A DNA stretch of 64,000 bases, from positions 79,626,291 to 79,690,290 of the forward strand of contig CM043948.1 of the NCBI GenBank assembly GCA_014529385.2, written 5' to 3'. The stretch is from Adiantum capillus-veneris. Lineage: Eukaryota > Streptophyta > Polypodiopsida > Polypodiales > Pteridaceae. The translations under genes and the position numbers were made by a program. Shown in pieces: positions 10,301 to 19,961 of the stretch. The notes under the pieces are model-generated. The model ran no database searches, was not told the origin of the DNA, and was given only the letters and a program-made list of their open reading frames with translations. The stretch's first letter is position 1; every line of letters starts with the position of its first letter.

Positions 10301-13300
10301 GCATGTGGGGATCTTGTTGTAGCAACACAACACCAATTGTTTCCCTTCCAACACTAGAGCTAACAAAGAATGTGTACTCCCAACAAGGAGGCATGAGTGT
10401 TGGTAGCTCTGACAAAATGACTTTAATGTTACAAAAATACTCTTCAAGCTCATCAGACCATGCAAATTCTACTTGTTGTGTCAACTTTTGCAAAGGATGA
10501 AGCAACTCCAAGGCTAAGTGAATGAAGCGTGACATATACTTCACCTTCTGAATGAAAGAGATGACCTCCTTAAGACTCTTCGGTGATGGGAGCTCAATAA
10601 GAGCCTTTGCCTTTGAAGGATCCACCTCAATGCCTTTATAGGAAACCTTGTGACCGAGAAAGATCACTTCATCCTCACCTATGTGGCACTTGTCGGGGTT
10701 GAGTTGACCTCCCATGTCGTAGAGCTTCTTTAAACCTTCTTCTACCCTTTGTAGATGCAATGATTTTGAGCTATAAATGCAAAAATCATCAATGAACACC
10801 CTAATTGACTTTCCAAAGAATGCTTGAAACACCATGTTCATGAAACGTTGGAATGTTGCAGGAGCATTTGTCAGACCAAATGGCATGACTCTAAAAGCAT
10901 AACAACCCCAAGGAGTGATGAAGGTTGTTTTCAATTGATCTTCCAATGCGATACCTATTGGAAAGTAGCTTGAGTAGCCATCACACACAGTGTACTTCTC
11001 ATGACCAGCTACCTCATTTAGTATCTCATCCTGAAATGGGAGGGGAAAGTGATCTCTTTTTGTTGCCTCATTGAGTGGACGGTAATCCACACACACCCTC
11101 CACTTTCCGTTTTTCTTAGGAGTGACAACAACGGGAGAGACCCACTCTGAATTCTCCACTGGATAAATGAAACCTGCTGCTAGAAGCTTTCTTACCTCCT
11201 TGAGTAAAGCCTGCTCCTTGATGACTCCTAGCCTTCGTAGCTTCTGAGCCTTAGGTGTGGCCTCTGGCTTCAACTCAATTTTGTGTTGAACAGCATCTAC
11301 TCCACGCACATTGGTGTAGTCTTTAGCAAAAAGCCTAGGAAATTTCCTTAGCACACATTTGAACTCCTCTCTTTCATCCTTTGTAAGTGTTGTAGATAGC
11401 ATACCTTCTAGCATTCTTTCATCTTCCACTTTTTGGTTCTCTTGGGAACCTACCTCCTCCAAACCTTGACAAGAGGTCTCTTGGTTGGTTGGCTTAAACC
11501 TTACCCCCATGAATTCGATGGAAGACTCCTCCTCAGTAATGCTGCCGCTACTTTCTGCTTCTGAAGTGTTATCGGTCCAACCTTCTTCCGTCTCACTTTG
11601 AGATGATTCTTCATGGAGCTCCTCTTGGCGTTGCTCCTTCATGTCAAATACAACCTTCTTATGATTGTTGTTCCTGCAAATTAGCTTTCCACTCTCCCAA
11701 TCCTGCAAAGCTCGCATTTTCATTAGCCATGGTCTCCATAGGATAAATGGGTAACCATTTCCTTTGGTAGACATGACATAGAAATCCACTGCCTTCTTGA
11801 TGCCAAAGGCCTCCACAAAAACATTTTTACAAATGCCTACGCACCTAGCCTTGCTATTGTTTGCCATCTTGACCTTAATTTCAGGTGTCTCATGGATGTG
11901 CATGCCTAGTTTTTGCATGAGTCCCTCTGTCATGATGCAAATTTGTGCACCCCCATCCACTAGACCTTTCCTAACCAATCTCCCTTTTATGTAACAATCT
12001 AGCACAGGTGTAATGTCCTCATTCATTTCAGCTTGTGCAATTTTTACAAAAGGCACACTCTCTTTTACCTTTCTCCTAGTGCTAACTGGCCTTGTTAAAT
12101 CCCTCCTAACTTGTGGACATAATGCAAGAAATTGAGGCCATGAGATATCAGGACCCTTACCTCTCATGTTTTCCAATAGGTTGTATGGAGCCATTCCATG
12201 TCCAAGAGAAAAGTCTTGGAGGTTGATACGACGTCGAGTCCTCTTGGCTTCCTTGGTCTCCTTTGCTTTCTTTTCTCGTCCATGGTCACTTTGTGATGTA
12301 ACTCCTTCTTTCTCCTTACCTTTTCCTCGGCCACGCTTAATGCCATTTGCTTCCATGTCAACCTCTCTTGAATTTGTCACCTCTACCACATGCACGTTTG
12401 GGTCTCGCAAAGGTGGAACTCCTTCCACTCCTTGTGGAGGTGGTCTTGCTCCATTTGGCCTTTGTATAAGCCGTGGTTGCTGATTAGTTCCTTCACCTGC
12501 ATTCATCACTGGGTAATTCAAGTTAGGTCTCCCTGGCTCCCCACGGGGCCAAGGACAATTATACATCCCATGTCCAGACTCACCGCAATTCCAACATTGC
12601 AAGACTCTCCTACGTCGTGGGTCTCGCTCTTCAGACTTCTTTGCTTGTCCCTTTGGATCTACGGCTTGTGCAAGGTGAATTGACAAGCTGCTTAAAGATT
12701 CATTTAACTTCTCAATCACTTCCGCCGTTACCTCAGGAAGCTCCTTAGATGTTGATGCTTGTGACTTACCTTTGGGTCTAAGACCTTCTATTGGAACCTC
12801 CCCCCTTAAGCACTTGAGTTTCCTATATTTCTCAGCAGCCCTAGTTTCAGCTGCATCAAAGGTAGCAGGTGCACCCGCCTCAACTTTTACCTTAAGGTCA
12901 GCAAAGAGTCCGGCTATGAACCTCTCCTTCTTTAGGAACTCTGCACCATCACCAGGGTTAGCAACATTTCTCACCCATACAGCCCAAAGAGGTAGAAACT
13001 CTTGCTTGTACAAGTAGTAGTCATCTAAGTCTTTTTGCTTATGAGAAACAATGTCTTGCCATAGCTTTTGAGTGTTTTGGGGATCAAAGAAGTATCTCTT
13101 GAAATGATTGACAACTTCCATGTAATTTTCTTTAACTGCATCAGGCAAAGAGTCAAACCAAGTGCTAGCATCTTTCCTAAGGACCACCTCAAACATTTCT
13201 ACACGTTCTTGATCAGTTACTATCCTCTTGATACGGCAAGACATCTTGAAATTTGCTAGAAATAATTCTGCATCCTCTCCAGGTTCTCCAAAGAAAAGAG

Positions 13301-13331
13301 GATATCCAGACATTTGGCGTTGGCTCTCCAT
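10269..13331 (-). CDS. El1 gag-pol, part 1: Gag, protease, reverse transcriptase
   Basis: I take the ATG at 13331 (MESQRQMSGYPLFF) as the start, since the longer frame back to 13409 begins with TTG. Gag has a capsid-like region (SCRIKRIVTDQERVEMFEV; FDSLPDAVKENY) and one CCHC zinc knuckle, CWNCGESGHGMYNC. Protease carries LVDGGAQICIM, with DGG instead of the commoner DSG, and PFILWRPWL, where the third copy has ILGRPWL. Reverse transcriptase has GKWRVCVDYRPLNEATKRDHFP, MPFGLTNAPATFQRF and the catalytic FIDD. GYSSYFPI differs from GYSGYFQI in El3, so some residues have drifted. The frame ends in RNase H just after a 4-bp insertion (10300-10305). Confidence 0.92.
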   Translation of the reverse strand: MESQRQMSGYPLFFGEPGEDAELFLANFKMSCRIKRIVTDQERVEMFEVVLRKDASTWFDSLPDAVKENYMEVVNHFKRYFFDPQNTQKLWQDIVSHKQKDLDDYYLYKQEFLPLWAVWVRNVANPGDGAEFLKKERFIAGLFADLKVKVEAGAPATFDAAETRAAEKYRKLKCLRGEVPIEGLRPKGKSQASTSKELPEVTAEVIEKLNESLSSLSIHLAQAVDPKGQAKKSEERDPRRRRVLQCWNCGESGHGMYNCPWPRGEPGRPNLNYPVMNAGEGTNQQPRLIQRPNGARPPPQGVEGVPPLRDPNVHVVEVTNSREVDMEANGIKRGRGKGKEKEGVTSQSDHGREKKAKETKEAKRTRRRINLQDFSLGHGMAPYNLLENMRGKGPDISWPQFLALCPQVRRDLTRPVSTRRKVKESVPFVKIAQAEMNEDITPVLDCYIKGRLVRKGLVDGGAQICIMTEGLMQKLGMHIHETPEIKVKMANNSKARCVGICKNVFVEAFGIKKAVDFYVMSTKGNGYPFILWRPWLMKMRALQDWESGKLICRNNNHKKVVFDMKEQRQEELHEESSQSETEEGWTDNTSEAESSGSITEEESSIEFMGVRFKPTNQETSCQGLEEVGSQENQKVEDERMLEGMLSTTLTKDEREEFKCVLRKFPRLFAKDYTNVRGVDAVQHKIELKPEATPKAQKLRRLGVIKEQALLKEVRKLLAAGFIYPVENSEWVSPVVVTPKKNGKWRVCVDYRPLNEATKRDHFPLPFQDEILNEVAGHEKYTVCDGYSSYFPIGIALEDQLKTTFITPWGCYAFRVMPFGLTNAPATFQRFMNMVFQAFFGKSIRVFIDDFCIYSSKSLHLQRVEEGLKKLYDMGGQLNPDKCHIGEDEVIFLGHKVSYKGIEVDPSKAKALIELPSPKSLKEVISFIQKVKYMSRFIHLALELLHPLQKLTQQVEFAWSDELEEYFCNIKVILSELPTLMPPCWEYTFFVSSSVGRETIGVVLLQQDPHMQYKDATHLLC

Positions 13332-13920
13332 TGAATTGATTTCAAAGTGACACGTTTTTGTTTTTTCTTTCTTTAAAAGATCTACACAATAATATTCTCT
13401 AAATTGCAATCTATTCTACAACAAAATAAAAATATTCACATCAAATGACCTATGATAATCAATGAGAGGTAGGATGACAGGGTTTGGTGATGCGAGAATT
13501 TCTCCTACTCTTTGGGCACCGAACATGAACACCATACGTTGTTGAAAATGGATTTTTCTACTAATTGCAATGTTTATTCTAATGTGTGGAGTGAAATGAA
13601 AGGGGAAAACCTCTATTCTTGGGCCATTATCCATTTTCTATGCATGACCTTATGCTTAAAACAAAACAAAAATATAGACGTCCAAACTAAGGTCGTACCT
13701 AATGAGAGGCAAAATAAAAGGATTTACTGATGTGTTTATCTCTGCCAACCTAAGAGGACCTAAAATTCTACGAATTACACGTTGAAATTGCAACTTAGTA
13801 CTAACAATTATGTGTACCTTTTGCCTTGCAATGGGAATGAAGGGATCATACAAATTCTCGTGATTCATGCAAGCTACTTGATTATGCTAAAGGTTGAGCC
13901 TACACAAAACATACACAAGC
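13332..13920 (-). other. El1 untranslated leader between PBS and gag
   Basis: This 590-bp stretch lies between the primer site and the gag ATG on the minus strand. Short open frames occur on both strands, but none has a recognisable domain. Most of it is conserved at 53104-53604 in El3, which is how the 5-prime truncation of El3 can be placed. Confidence 0.7.
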
Positions 13921-13940
13921 CGTCCTCAGTGGGGGCACCA
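13921..13940 (-). other. Candidate primer binding site of El1
   Basis: On the minus strand TGGTGCCCCCACTGAGGACG begins 4 bp after the LTR end. The TGG start complements the CCA end of a tRNA, as expected of a primer site. I cannot assign the tRNA from memory with confidence. It is not the initiator Met site (TGGTATCAGAGC). Confidence 0.7.
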
Positions 13941-14783
13941 AAATTGAGGCGGTCCGGGGCGGGCAACAAGAGAGGCGACCTCTAAACACCCCTCAAAGCT
14001 CCCGTGCTGCTCAATTGGGGCTAGGGCAACCACAAGCACAACACAACAACAAACCCACATCCAAACTCAAACAAGATAGGGGCACCACCTAGTTATGGTA
14101 TGCGAACTAGGATGCAAGAGAGATTTTGGCACAACCAAGAAGATGCACCACACAACACACACAAGCAACCTCACACCAAGACACACATGAAATGGACCAG
14201 AGAGAGCTAGAGAAAAGGGAAGAGAGAGAGGAAAGGATCTTGCGTAATACCTTATTTGTGACTTGCAAATGGAGATGGTTCGTTATGATGCTATCGTAGA
14301 ACTTGTACAAAACTCACTCAATGCTTAGTGATTGCTAAACATTGCCAAAACACACACACACTGTCTTAGGGTGTGGGAGACCTCTCACCACAATACCCTC
14401 TTACAATGGACAAAAAACTGGCAATGAAAAACACACTAAAACACTTTCTAAAATCAAGATCAACCGATAGAAACTCAAAATACACAAGTCACCTTGAATT
14501 CACCAAACCGTATTGCACAAATGGAAGGACGAAGATTTGAACGTCGAATCACGCCTTTGATGCACCAAACCTCAATTTATTGATGATGAAGGAGCATATA
14601 CAATAGTGGTTTTGAGATTTGTGCAACTCACGCTCTCTCACTTGCAATGTGTAGCTCGAAGGCTTCTCTCACACCAAGAGTGAAGCTCACAAGTGGTTGC
14701 TACACCTAAGTATCTCCTCACGCATAGAGTGTTGGGGTGTTATGTGAGATGTTGGAGGTTGTTTTACAAGAAGGAAAGGGGCC

Positions 14784-14791
14784 TATTTATA
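14784..14791 (-). promoter_or_regulatory. TATA box of El1 right (promoter) LTR
   Basis: TATAAATA on the minus strand, within CCTATAAATAGG. As this is the 5-prime LTR in coding orientation, it is the promoter expected to produce the genomic RNA. Confidence 0.65.
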
Positions 14792-14960
14792 GGTTGGAGA
14801 CCCCTCATTAAGATTATTGGAAATCCTAATTTACAAGCTAACAAATCAGGATTATGATTTTTTTGAATATCAAAACATTGCGGGCCTTCTTTGTCTTCTT
14901 GAGTCATGGGTGTGGGCTCAAAAGAGAGCATTATTGATGGTAGATAAGGTGAAAGTAAGT

Positions 14961-14965
<5 letters not shown>

Positions 14966-15007
<42 letters not shown>
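14966..15007. repeat. (GA)n tract in El1 right LTR
   Basis: About 42 bp of GA on the plus strand, longer than the corresponding tract in the left LTR. Confidence 0.95.
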
Positions 15008-15008
<1 letters not shown>

Positions 15009-15092
15009 ACTATACGCATGTCTTGAGGCCAGGTGTCTTTTATGGTTAGGTCAAAGGCTATTTTGTGTTAGTATGTTAGTGGTTAGTAATCA

Positions 15093-15494
15093 CTAGAAAG
15101 TTAATGTTACATTTACAATGGGTAGAATGAGGTGGATGGTTGAATGAAGTGAGCAAATCCTTGTGATGGTGAAGCTTGAAGATGTTTTGGACTTACTTGT
15201 GTAGGTTCTCAAAATGACTATCGATCTTCTTCTTCGTCTTCTCTTCTTTACGCCACTGCCGCCAAGGTTGATTATCGTGATGAAAATGATAATTTCGTTG
15301 ATGAGATCTCTTGATTTGCAGAGGTTAATCATGGTACACATGCTGAATTTATGTATATATATAAGGGTTAAGATGGAATTGTACTTTGGAGATAATAGAG
15401 AGAGGCATAGAGATGGTGTATGTATGTAGAGGTTCATAAAAGAACTATAGGGATGAGAGAGAAGGGTAATGGTGAAGAGGGTGGGAGAAGCCAT
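15093..15494 (-). CDS. 133-residue ORF inside the LTR U3 region, copy 2
   Basis: Same ORF as at 6909-6508, with a handful of amino-acid changes (for example GGSG in place of GGGG and SKSKTSS in place of SKSRTSS) and no stop. The basic run KKRRRRRRS is kept. No family recognised; coding status is unproven. Confidence 0.25.
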   Translation of the reverse strand: MASPTLFTITLLSHPYSSFMNLYIHTPSLCLSLLSPKYNSILTLIYIHKFSMCTMINLCKSRDLINEIIIFITIINLGGSGVKKRRRRRRSIVILRTYTSKSKTSSSFTITRICSLHSTIHLILPIVNVTLTF

Positions 15495-16610
15495 GGAAAT
15501 TGCAGGTTTGAGTGAGGGAAGGAGAGGGAGGGATGTGTAAGAGTGAGTAGGTGTGTGGAAGGGTGAGACAAGACTAAAAGCTACTTGTGAGAAAAGTGGG
15601 TATACTGGAGTCCACTCAGAAAATCATAGCTCACCGCTGGTAGCTCCAAAAATCATGAAAAAGTTGGAGGTGATTATTCAGAGTGTGGGCTACATTTTCG
15701 CTTTTGACCACAGCTCCAAATTCGGAGTGGAGATAGGTGCCAAAATTCTCACCAAAAAGCTTGTTTTTTATGCCTGCAAAAGTCTTTTAGTGGCCCCCTC
15801 CTTTGTTGAATTTGTACAATGCATCCAAGAGTGAGCCCCTCCTTTCTCATATTATAATACAAAGCGTCCAAGTTGCCGTTGACCCATGGATGGAGGAGGA
15901 TTATTGGTGAATAAAGAAATATATACATGGTGGGACTAGTGTATGGACTATTCATGGACTTTAGCTCAATGAACACATGGTGTTAGAATAATGAGTAAAA
16001 ATAATAATAAAAATATGGAGGAGTTATGGATATGGAAAGATATTGAAATCATATGATATGGTCCCTCCTTGAATTATTTCGGGTGAAAGAGGAAAAGGTA
16101 TGCAAGTAAATAATATAATAAAAGTAACCAATGAGTAGAAATCAATTTTTTGTTTTCACGAGGGTGAGGGTGAAAATGTGGGAGTGATTTGTATAAAGGA
16201 AAAATATGAGGTTAGAGTATGTACAATATTGGCAAAAAATATAATTATGGTGTAAGAAAATGAAAGAAGGTGTACATAGGTTTAATAAAACACACACCTA
16301 AGTAGAATATTTAAATAAAATACCAAAATAATTATTAAAAATCCCTATATTTAGGCCATATATACAATGAAATATTTACACACAGAGAGGCCATAATATA
16401 CTTTTATTTTTATTATTTTTATTATTTTTTTGGCTCAACTAGCCCAGTGACTAGCTAGCTGAGGGTTTTTAAGAAGATATGGGAAAAGCCTCCTAACTCG
16501 CACACGCCTATGTACAGTGAAATGGTAGGGATAGCCATAGCGTTTGGGTGAATTTGGTAGGGTGGAGTAACTTACTATGGCAATTATGGAGAGCCGAAAA
16601 ACGGCTATCA

Positions 16611-16678
16611 GTACGTTGAGAGGAGAGAGGGAGAGAGGGGGTCGTGTGGGAGCATGCTCTATGTCGCAGTGCATGGCA

Positions 16679-16742
<64 letters not shown>

Positions 16743-16945
16743 GCACCTTTGCAGGTACGTTGAGAGGAGAGAGGGAGAGAGGGGGTCGTGTGGGAGCATG
16801 CTCTGTGTCGCAGTGCACGGAAGCAACAGAGTACTTGACCACACAATCCGGGTATGTGTTGTGTGTGTGCATTATGTGGTAGCGTGCCTTTTGTCGTATT
16901 GCGCCGTAGTAATAAGGTACCTTGCCACACAATGGGAGTGTGTGT
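16611..16945. repeat. Tandem repeat units with a (GA)n tract, right flank of El1
   Basis: A unit beginning GTACGTTGAGAGGAGAGAGG and running through GGGGGTCGTGTGGGAGCATG occurs at 16611-16680 and again at 16755-16820. A (GA)n tract (16680-16738) and CAGCACCTTTGCAG lie between them. A third, diverged unit (TGTGGTAGCGTGCCTTTTGTC) starts near 16876. El1 is inserted exactly at the GTAC of one unit, because the left flank ends CACCTTTGCAGGTAC. Confidence 0.8.
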
Positions 16946-16985
16946 GTAAGATATTCTACGGAACAATGCTTATCATGGAGGCATC

Positions 16986-17375
16986 ACGTCGGTGACGCAG
17001 GGAAGATGGTGTCCTTGTGCTAAGTGTTGGCTTATTGTCTGGGTACTACGTCGATAACGCGACCAATCTAGTATCCTTATGGTAATTCAACTTCCCTTCC
17101 CCTTTTCCAAAAAACATATGGGCATCGATCGGTAACACAGATATGATGTTCGTATGCAAGCCATTGTTTCTCCTTAGATTCAGGCGGCACTCGATCCGTA
17201 ACGCGGCTAATAGAGTGTCGTTTGTTAGAAGTATTTGTTTTTGCATAAATGTGGTGTTCAGGTCGTTAACCTGGCCGTACAAACGTCATATAATTTGTAT
17301 GTGCATGTGCAATTAATTTTTTAAGTGTTAAGTATGTGAAATACTTGGTCGGTAACGTGGCTGTGAAGAGTATTT
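16986..17375. repeat. Six spaced copies of a TCGGTAACGCGGC-like motif
   Basis: GC-rich motifs stand out from AT-rich surroundings at about 16988 (GTCGGTGACGCAGG), 17049 (GTCGATAACGCGACC), 17127 (GATCGGTAACACAG), 17192 (CGATCCGTAACGCGGC), 17261 (GGTCGTTAACCTGGCC) and 17347 (GGTCGGTAACGTGGC). All are in the same orientation, spaced about 60-85 bp, and most are followed by a GTGTC/GTATCC-like tail. This could be a decayed tandem repeat or a subterminal repeat of a DNA transposon. No protein family is implied. Confidence 0.6.
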
Positions 17376-18087
17376 CATATACAAAATGTATGAATTGTTT
17401 GATTTTGTTGTTTTTAACTGTCCATTTGAAATTATATACTAGCTTTAATCATATTCAAAAGAATATTTTATTCATCAATCATTGCTATTTTAAATGCTCC
17501 ATTTATATAAATTATATGTAAAAAAGTATTTGCACACAAATTGCATGTTGAATATTCTTTTTTTATCTTTTTAAAGGACTCTCAAGCATTATCGCTTTTT
17601 TTAATGCTTCATTTACATAAATTCTCTGTAACAAATCAAATACACACAATTTTCATGTTAAATATTCTTTTGTATCTTTTTAAAGAGCATCAATTATCAT
17701 GGCTTTTTTGATTGCTACATTTACATAAATTCTATGTAAAAAAGTGTGTGAACACAATTTGCTAGTCCAATTGGTATACTTCCAATGTTTTAAATGTTTT
17801 TGACATTTTTAAGTCGGTGTGTGCTTTGTTTGAATTATTATGTGCGCACGGAACAAAATATAAGTTAAAAATTCAATATATGTTGAAATGTGCCAGACTA
17901 TTAACATGTATTGTTTGATCTGAATTAAGTTCTTATAAAGCACTTGTTTGATGTGCATTTTACACGTGTAACAGATTGCAATTTTAAGTGAAGATTGTTT
18001 TCAATTTTTATCAATATTTCCTTGCACATTTCTTAAAGTCTTCAAGTGGTAGTTAAGGGTTTAGCAGAAATAGTGTTCACTGCAAAT
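17376..18087. other. AT-rich stretch without a gene
   Basis: Poly-T and poly-A rich sequence with loosely repeated blocks (ATTTACATAAATTCT and relatives near 17505, 17610 and 17730). No open frame of interest. It lies upstream of the kinase relic and may include a former promoter, but no clear TATA element was chosen. Confidence 0.6.
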
Positions 18088-19541
18088 ATGACGCCAGATC
18101 AAAAGAAAAGTATTATGCATGCCATTCATAAAGAATGTATTTTGGCAATCTCGTCATGTGCAGCTAATCACATATAGTAGATTAGTGAAAGCCATGTCTA
18201 CATCAAAGACCTCACTAGCACTATATGGGAGAACACAGAGCGCAAATTGGGACTTGAAGGCCAATACGAGTTGTTGCTTCAAGCAGGGATTCGAGAATTT
18301 GACCCCCACCACAACGTTAGGACAGTGTTGGGAAATATGAAAGTATGTTGCAGAGACTTAAAGGAAGATATCCCACCTGCCTGCGACATGTCAAAATTAG
18401 ACCTCTGGGATAAATTGTGGAAAGAACAGAAGGTAAAGATGAAGCGTGTGAAAGCGTAGGATCAAGCATCCTTACCCAAGAGATTGAAGATGGCCCAAGA
18501 TGCGCAAGCACCTTTGGGAGGTTGATATGATGCCAACGGCACCGGCACAATAATGTGTATGGCTTTGAATGCAAAGTGTACTCATCTTGTCGGCATCCCT
18601 CACGAAGCCTTGGTAGAAGGTATGAGGATTGGAGCAGGCTCCTTCGGTGTGTGAACATTGTATACCATCAAAGGCATCTCCTTTTTTCAGACCACATTAC
18701 ATATGTGGGAAAATGTTACAAGAGAGGGAGTGGGGCAAAATTTGACAGCTTTTAGATAGAGCAAGGAATTCAAATGCTTCACCCCTCCATTGTAAGGTGC
18801 ATTGGGTTTACTAACCAAGCTCCTTGGATCACGATATTCCCATACTACAATGGGGGTACCGTGGGCAACATGATGTGTCGGTTATCATTCGCTCACAGAT
18901 TGTTCAAACGACACATGCAAGGCTACACACGACTGGAGATCATTGCCTGTAGCAAATATTCCTGTAAGTGAGATAGGCACGGTGTAGACCAAAGCAGTGA
19001 TTGAGCAGATGCCAACCATTTGTCATGCCTTAATCGATGGCGTTGCGGCTGCCCACTGGGCAGGTATAGTGCACAGTGACCTGCACCTGTTCAACATAAT
19101 GTTAGACTTTACTCGTGCTAATAAACCCCATGTTGGCATCATTGATTGGGGTATGATGCTGAGAACACCAGCTAAGCGTGCAACAATTAATTATCTGCAT
19201 CCAAGCACACAGTCGGACGAAGCCGTTTTCGATGCACAAAGAGCAGGGAATGTCGATATGGCTAAGTGGTTGTGGATTGCTCCCAAACTATACGATCCAC
19301 AATGCAAAGATGCATATACAAAAGCGAGCAACATTTATGAATTGGGCTATCTATTCGACATGCTGCATATTTTTGAAGTGTAGCCAAAAAAGTTTATTTT
19401 CCAGAAGAAGTTTTTCACCACCCGAACAAAGATGTTATGATGGCTATTCGAATTAAAGTAAAAGAGAGATGGCTAAAAGAATTCGAATTAAAGATGGCTA
19501 TGATGGTTAAAAGAGAGGAAACAAAGAAGGAATGCTTCTGA
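18088..19541 (+). pseudogene. Protein kinase pseudogene
   Basis: An eukaryotic-type protein kinase, normally phosphorylating Ser/Thr or Tyr on proteins, is recognisable in pieces. From 18088 an ATG frame runs about 125 codons with two adjacent TAG stops and no known domain. A glycine-rich loop, GAGSFGV, is encoded near 18625-18650, followed by a stop and TIKGIS, a possible AxK-like strand. After a frameshift, HPSIVRCIGF and ITIFPYYNGGTV (hinge region) lie at 18774-18870. The best part, 18991-19383, has AHWAGIVHSDLHLFNIMLD (HxDLxxxN catalytic loop) and VGIIDWG (DFG replaced by DWG). An open segment to 19541 (FPEEVFHHPNKDVMMAIR) probably is its C-terminus. Several stops and frameshifts make it non-functional. 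Confidence 0.7.
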
Positions 19542-19961
19542 CGTGTTGATATTTTTTCAAAGAATATTTAAAGACAGACCCTAACCTTGTCCAACGTCCC
19601 CTTGTTGAACCTGCACCGTGCATCATTTTATCCGATTTAAACATTTCTATGATATACATATGTCTTGTCCAGGATATTCTATTTTTTATTGAAGTGTATT
19701 ATCTGGTTTGAAGTGGTTCACCTAATTGAATCAATTATTTTTAGTCATTTAAAATTTGTCATTTAACTGTTAGTATTTTAAATTGCTTTGTGGTTCAATT
19801 AGTCGCATTTGTTGTGGTTTGATTTAGTGGATTCCATGCACTTTCCCTGTGAACGAGACGTCTCTATATTCTGCATCTGTGAGGCTATTGAATTGTGAGA
19901 ATATATATTTGCCAATGATATTGAGTATTTGCCTATCTGTTGACTGCAGATCTAAGAGAAA
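19542..19961. other. Spacer between kinase and RING relics
   Basis: AT-rich sequence with no recognised gene. It could be an intron or intergenic spacer between the two plus-strand relics. AAATGGCTGATGAAGAACAAG at 19959 has an ATG in good context for the next gene. Confidence 0.5.

Larger units (their letters stand above)
5370..16610 (-). mobile_element. Structurally complete Tat-lineage Ty3/Gypsy retrotransposon (El1)
   Basis: Two direct repeats of 2656 and 2666 bp begin TGAGGCGG and end GGCTATCA on the plus strand, so they run TG to CA on the coding (minus) strand. They enclose gag-pol on the minus strand. The flanks carry GTAC on both sides (5366-5369 and 16611-16614), a short target duplication. 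A purine tract borders the left LTR and a TGG-starting primer site borders the right LTR, both in the positions expected for a minus-strand element. Domain order is Gag, protease, RT, RNase H, a second archaeal-type RNase H, then integrase, which marks the Tat lineage. The LTRs differ by scattered substitutions and microsatellite length. A 4-bp insertion breaks pol. Confidence 0.93.
13945..16610 (-). repeat. El1 LTR, right (5-prime LTR in coding orientation)
   Basis: The 2666-bp LTR is nearly identical to 5370-8025. It holds the U3 ORF (15494-15093), a GA/CT tract at 14966-15007, TATA box at 14784-14791 and R/U5 down to 13945. It should be the LTR that drives El1 transcription leftward. The few differences from the left LTR imply a fairly young insertion; an actual age needs an alignment count. 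Confidence 0.93.

Noticed and set aside
10301-10465. N-terminal part of the frame starting at 10465 as a separate protein
   Set aside because: Its first codon is TTG and this stretch is an off-frame shadow of RNase H. The real coding in this frame begins at the 4-bp insertion.
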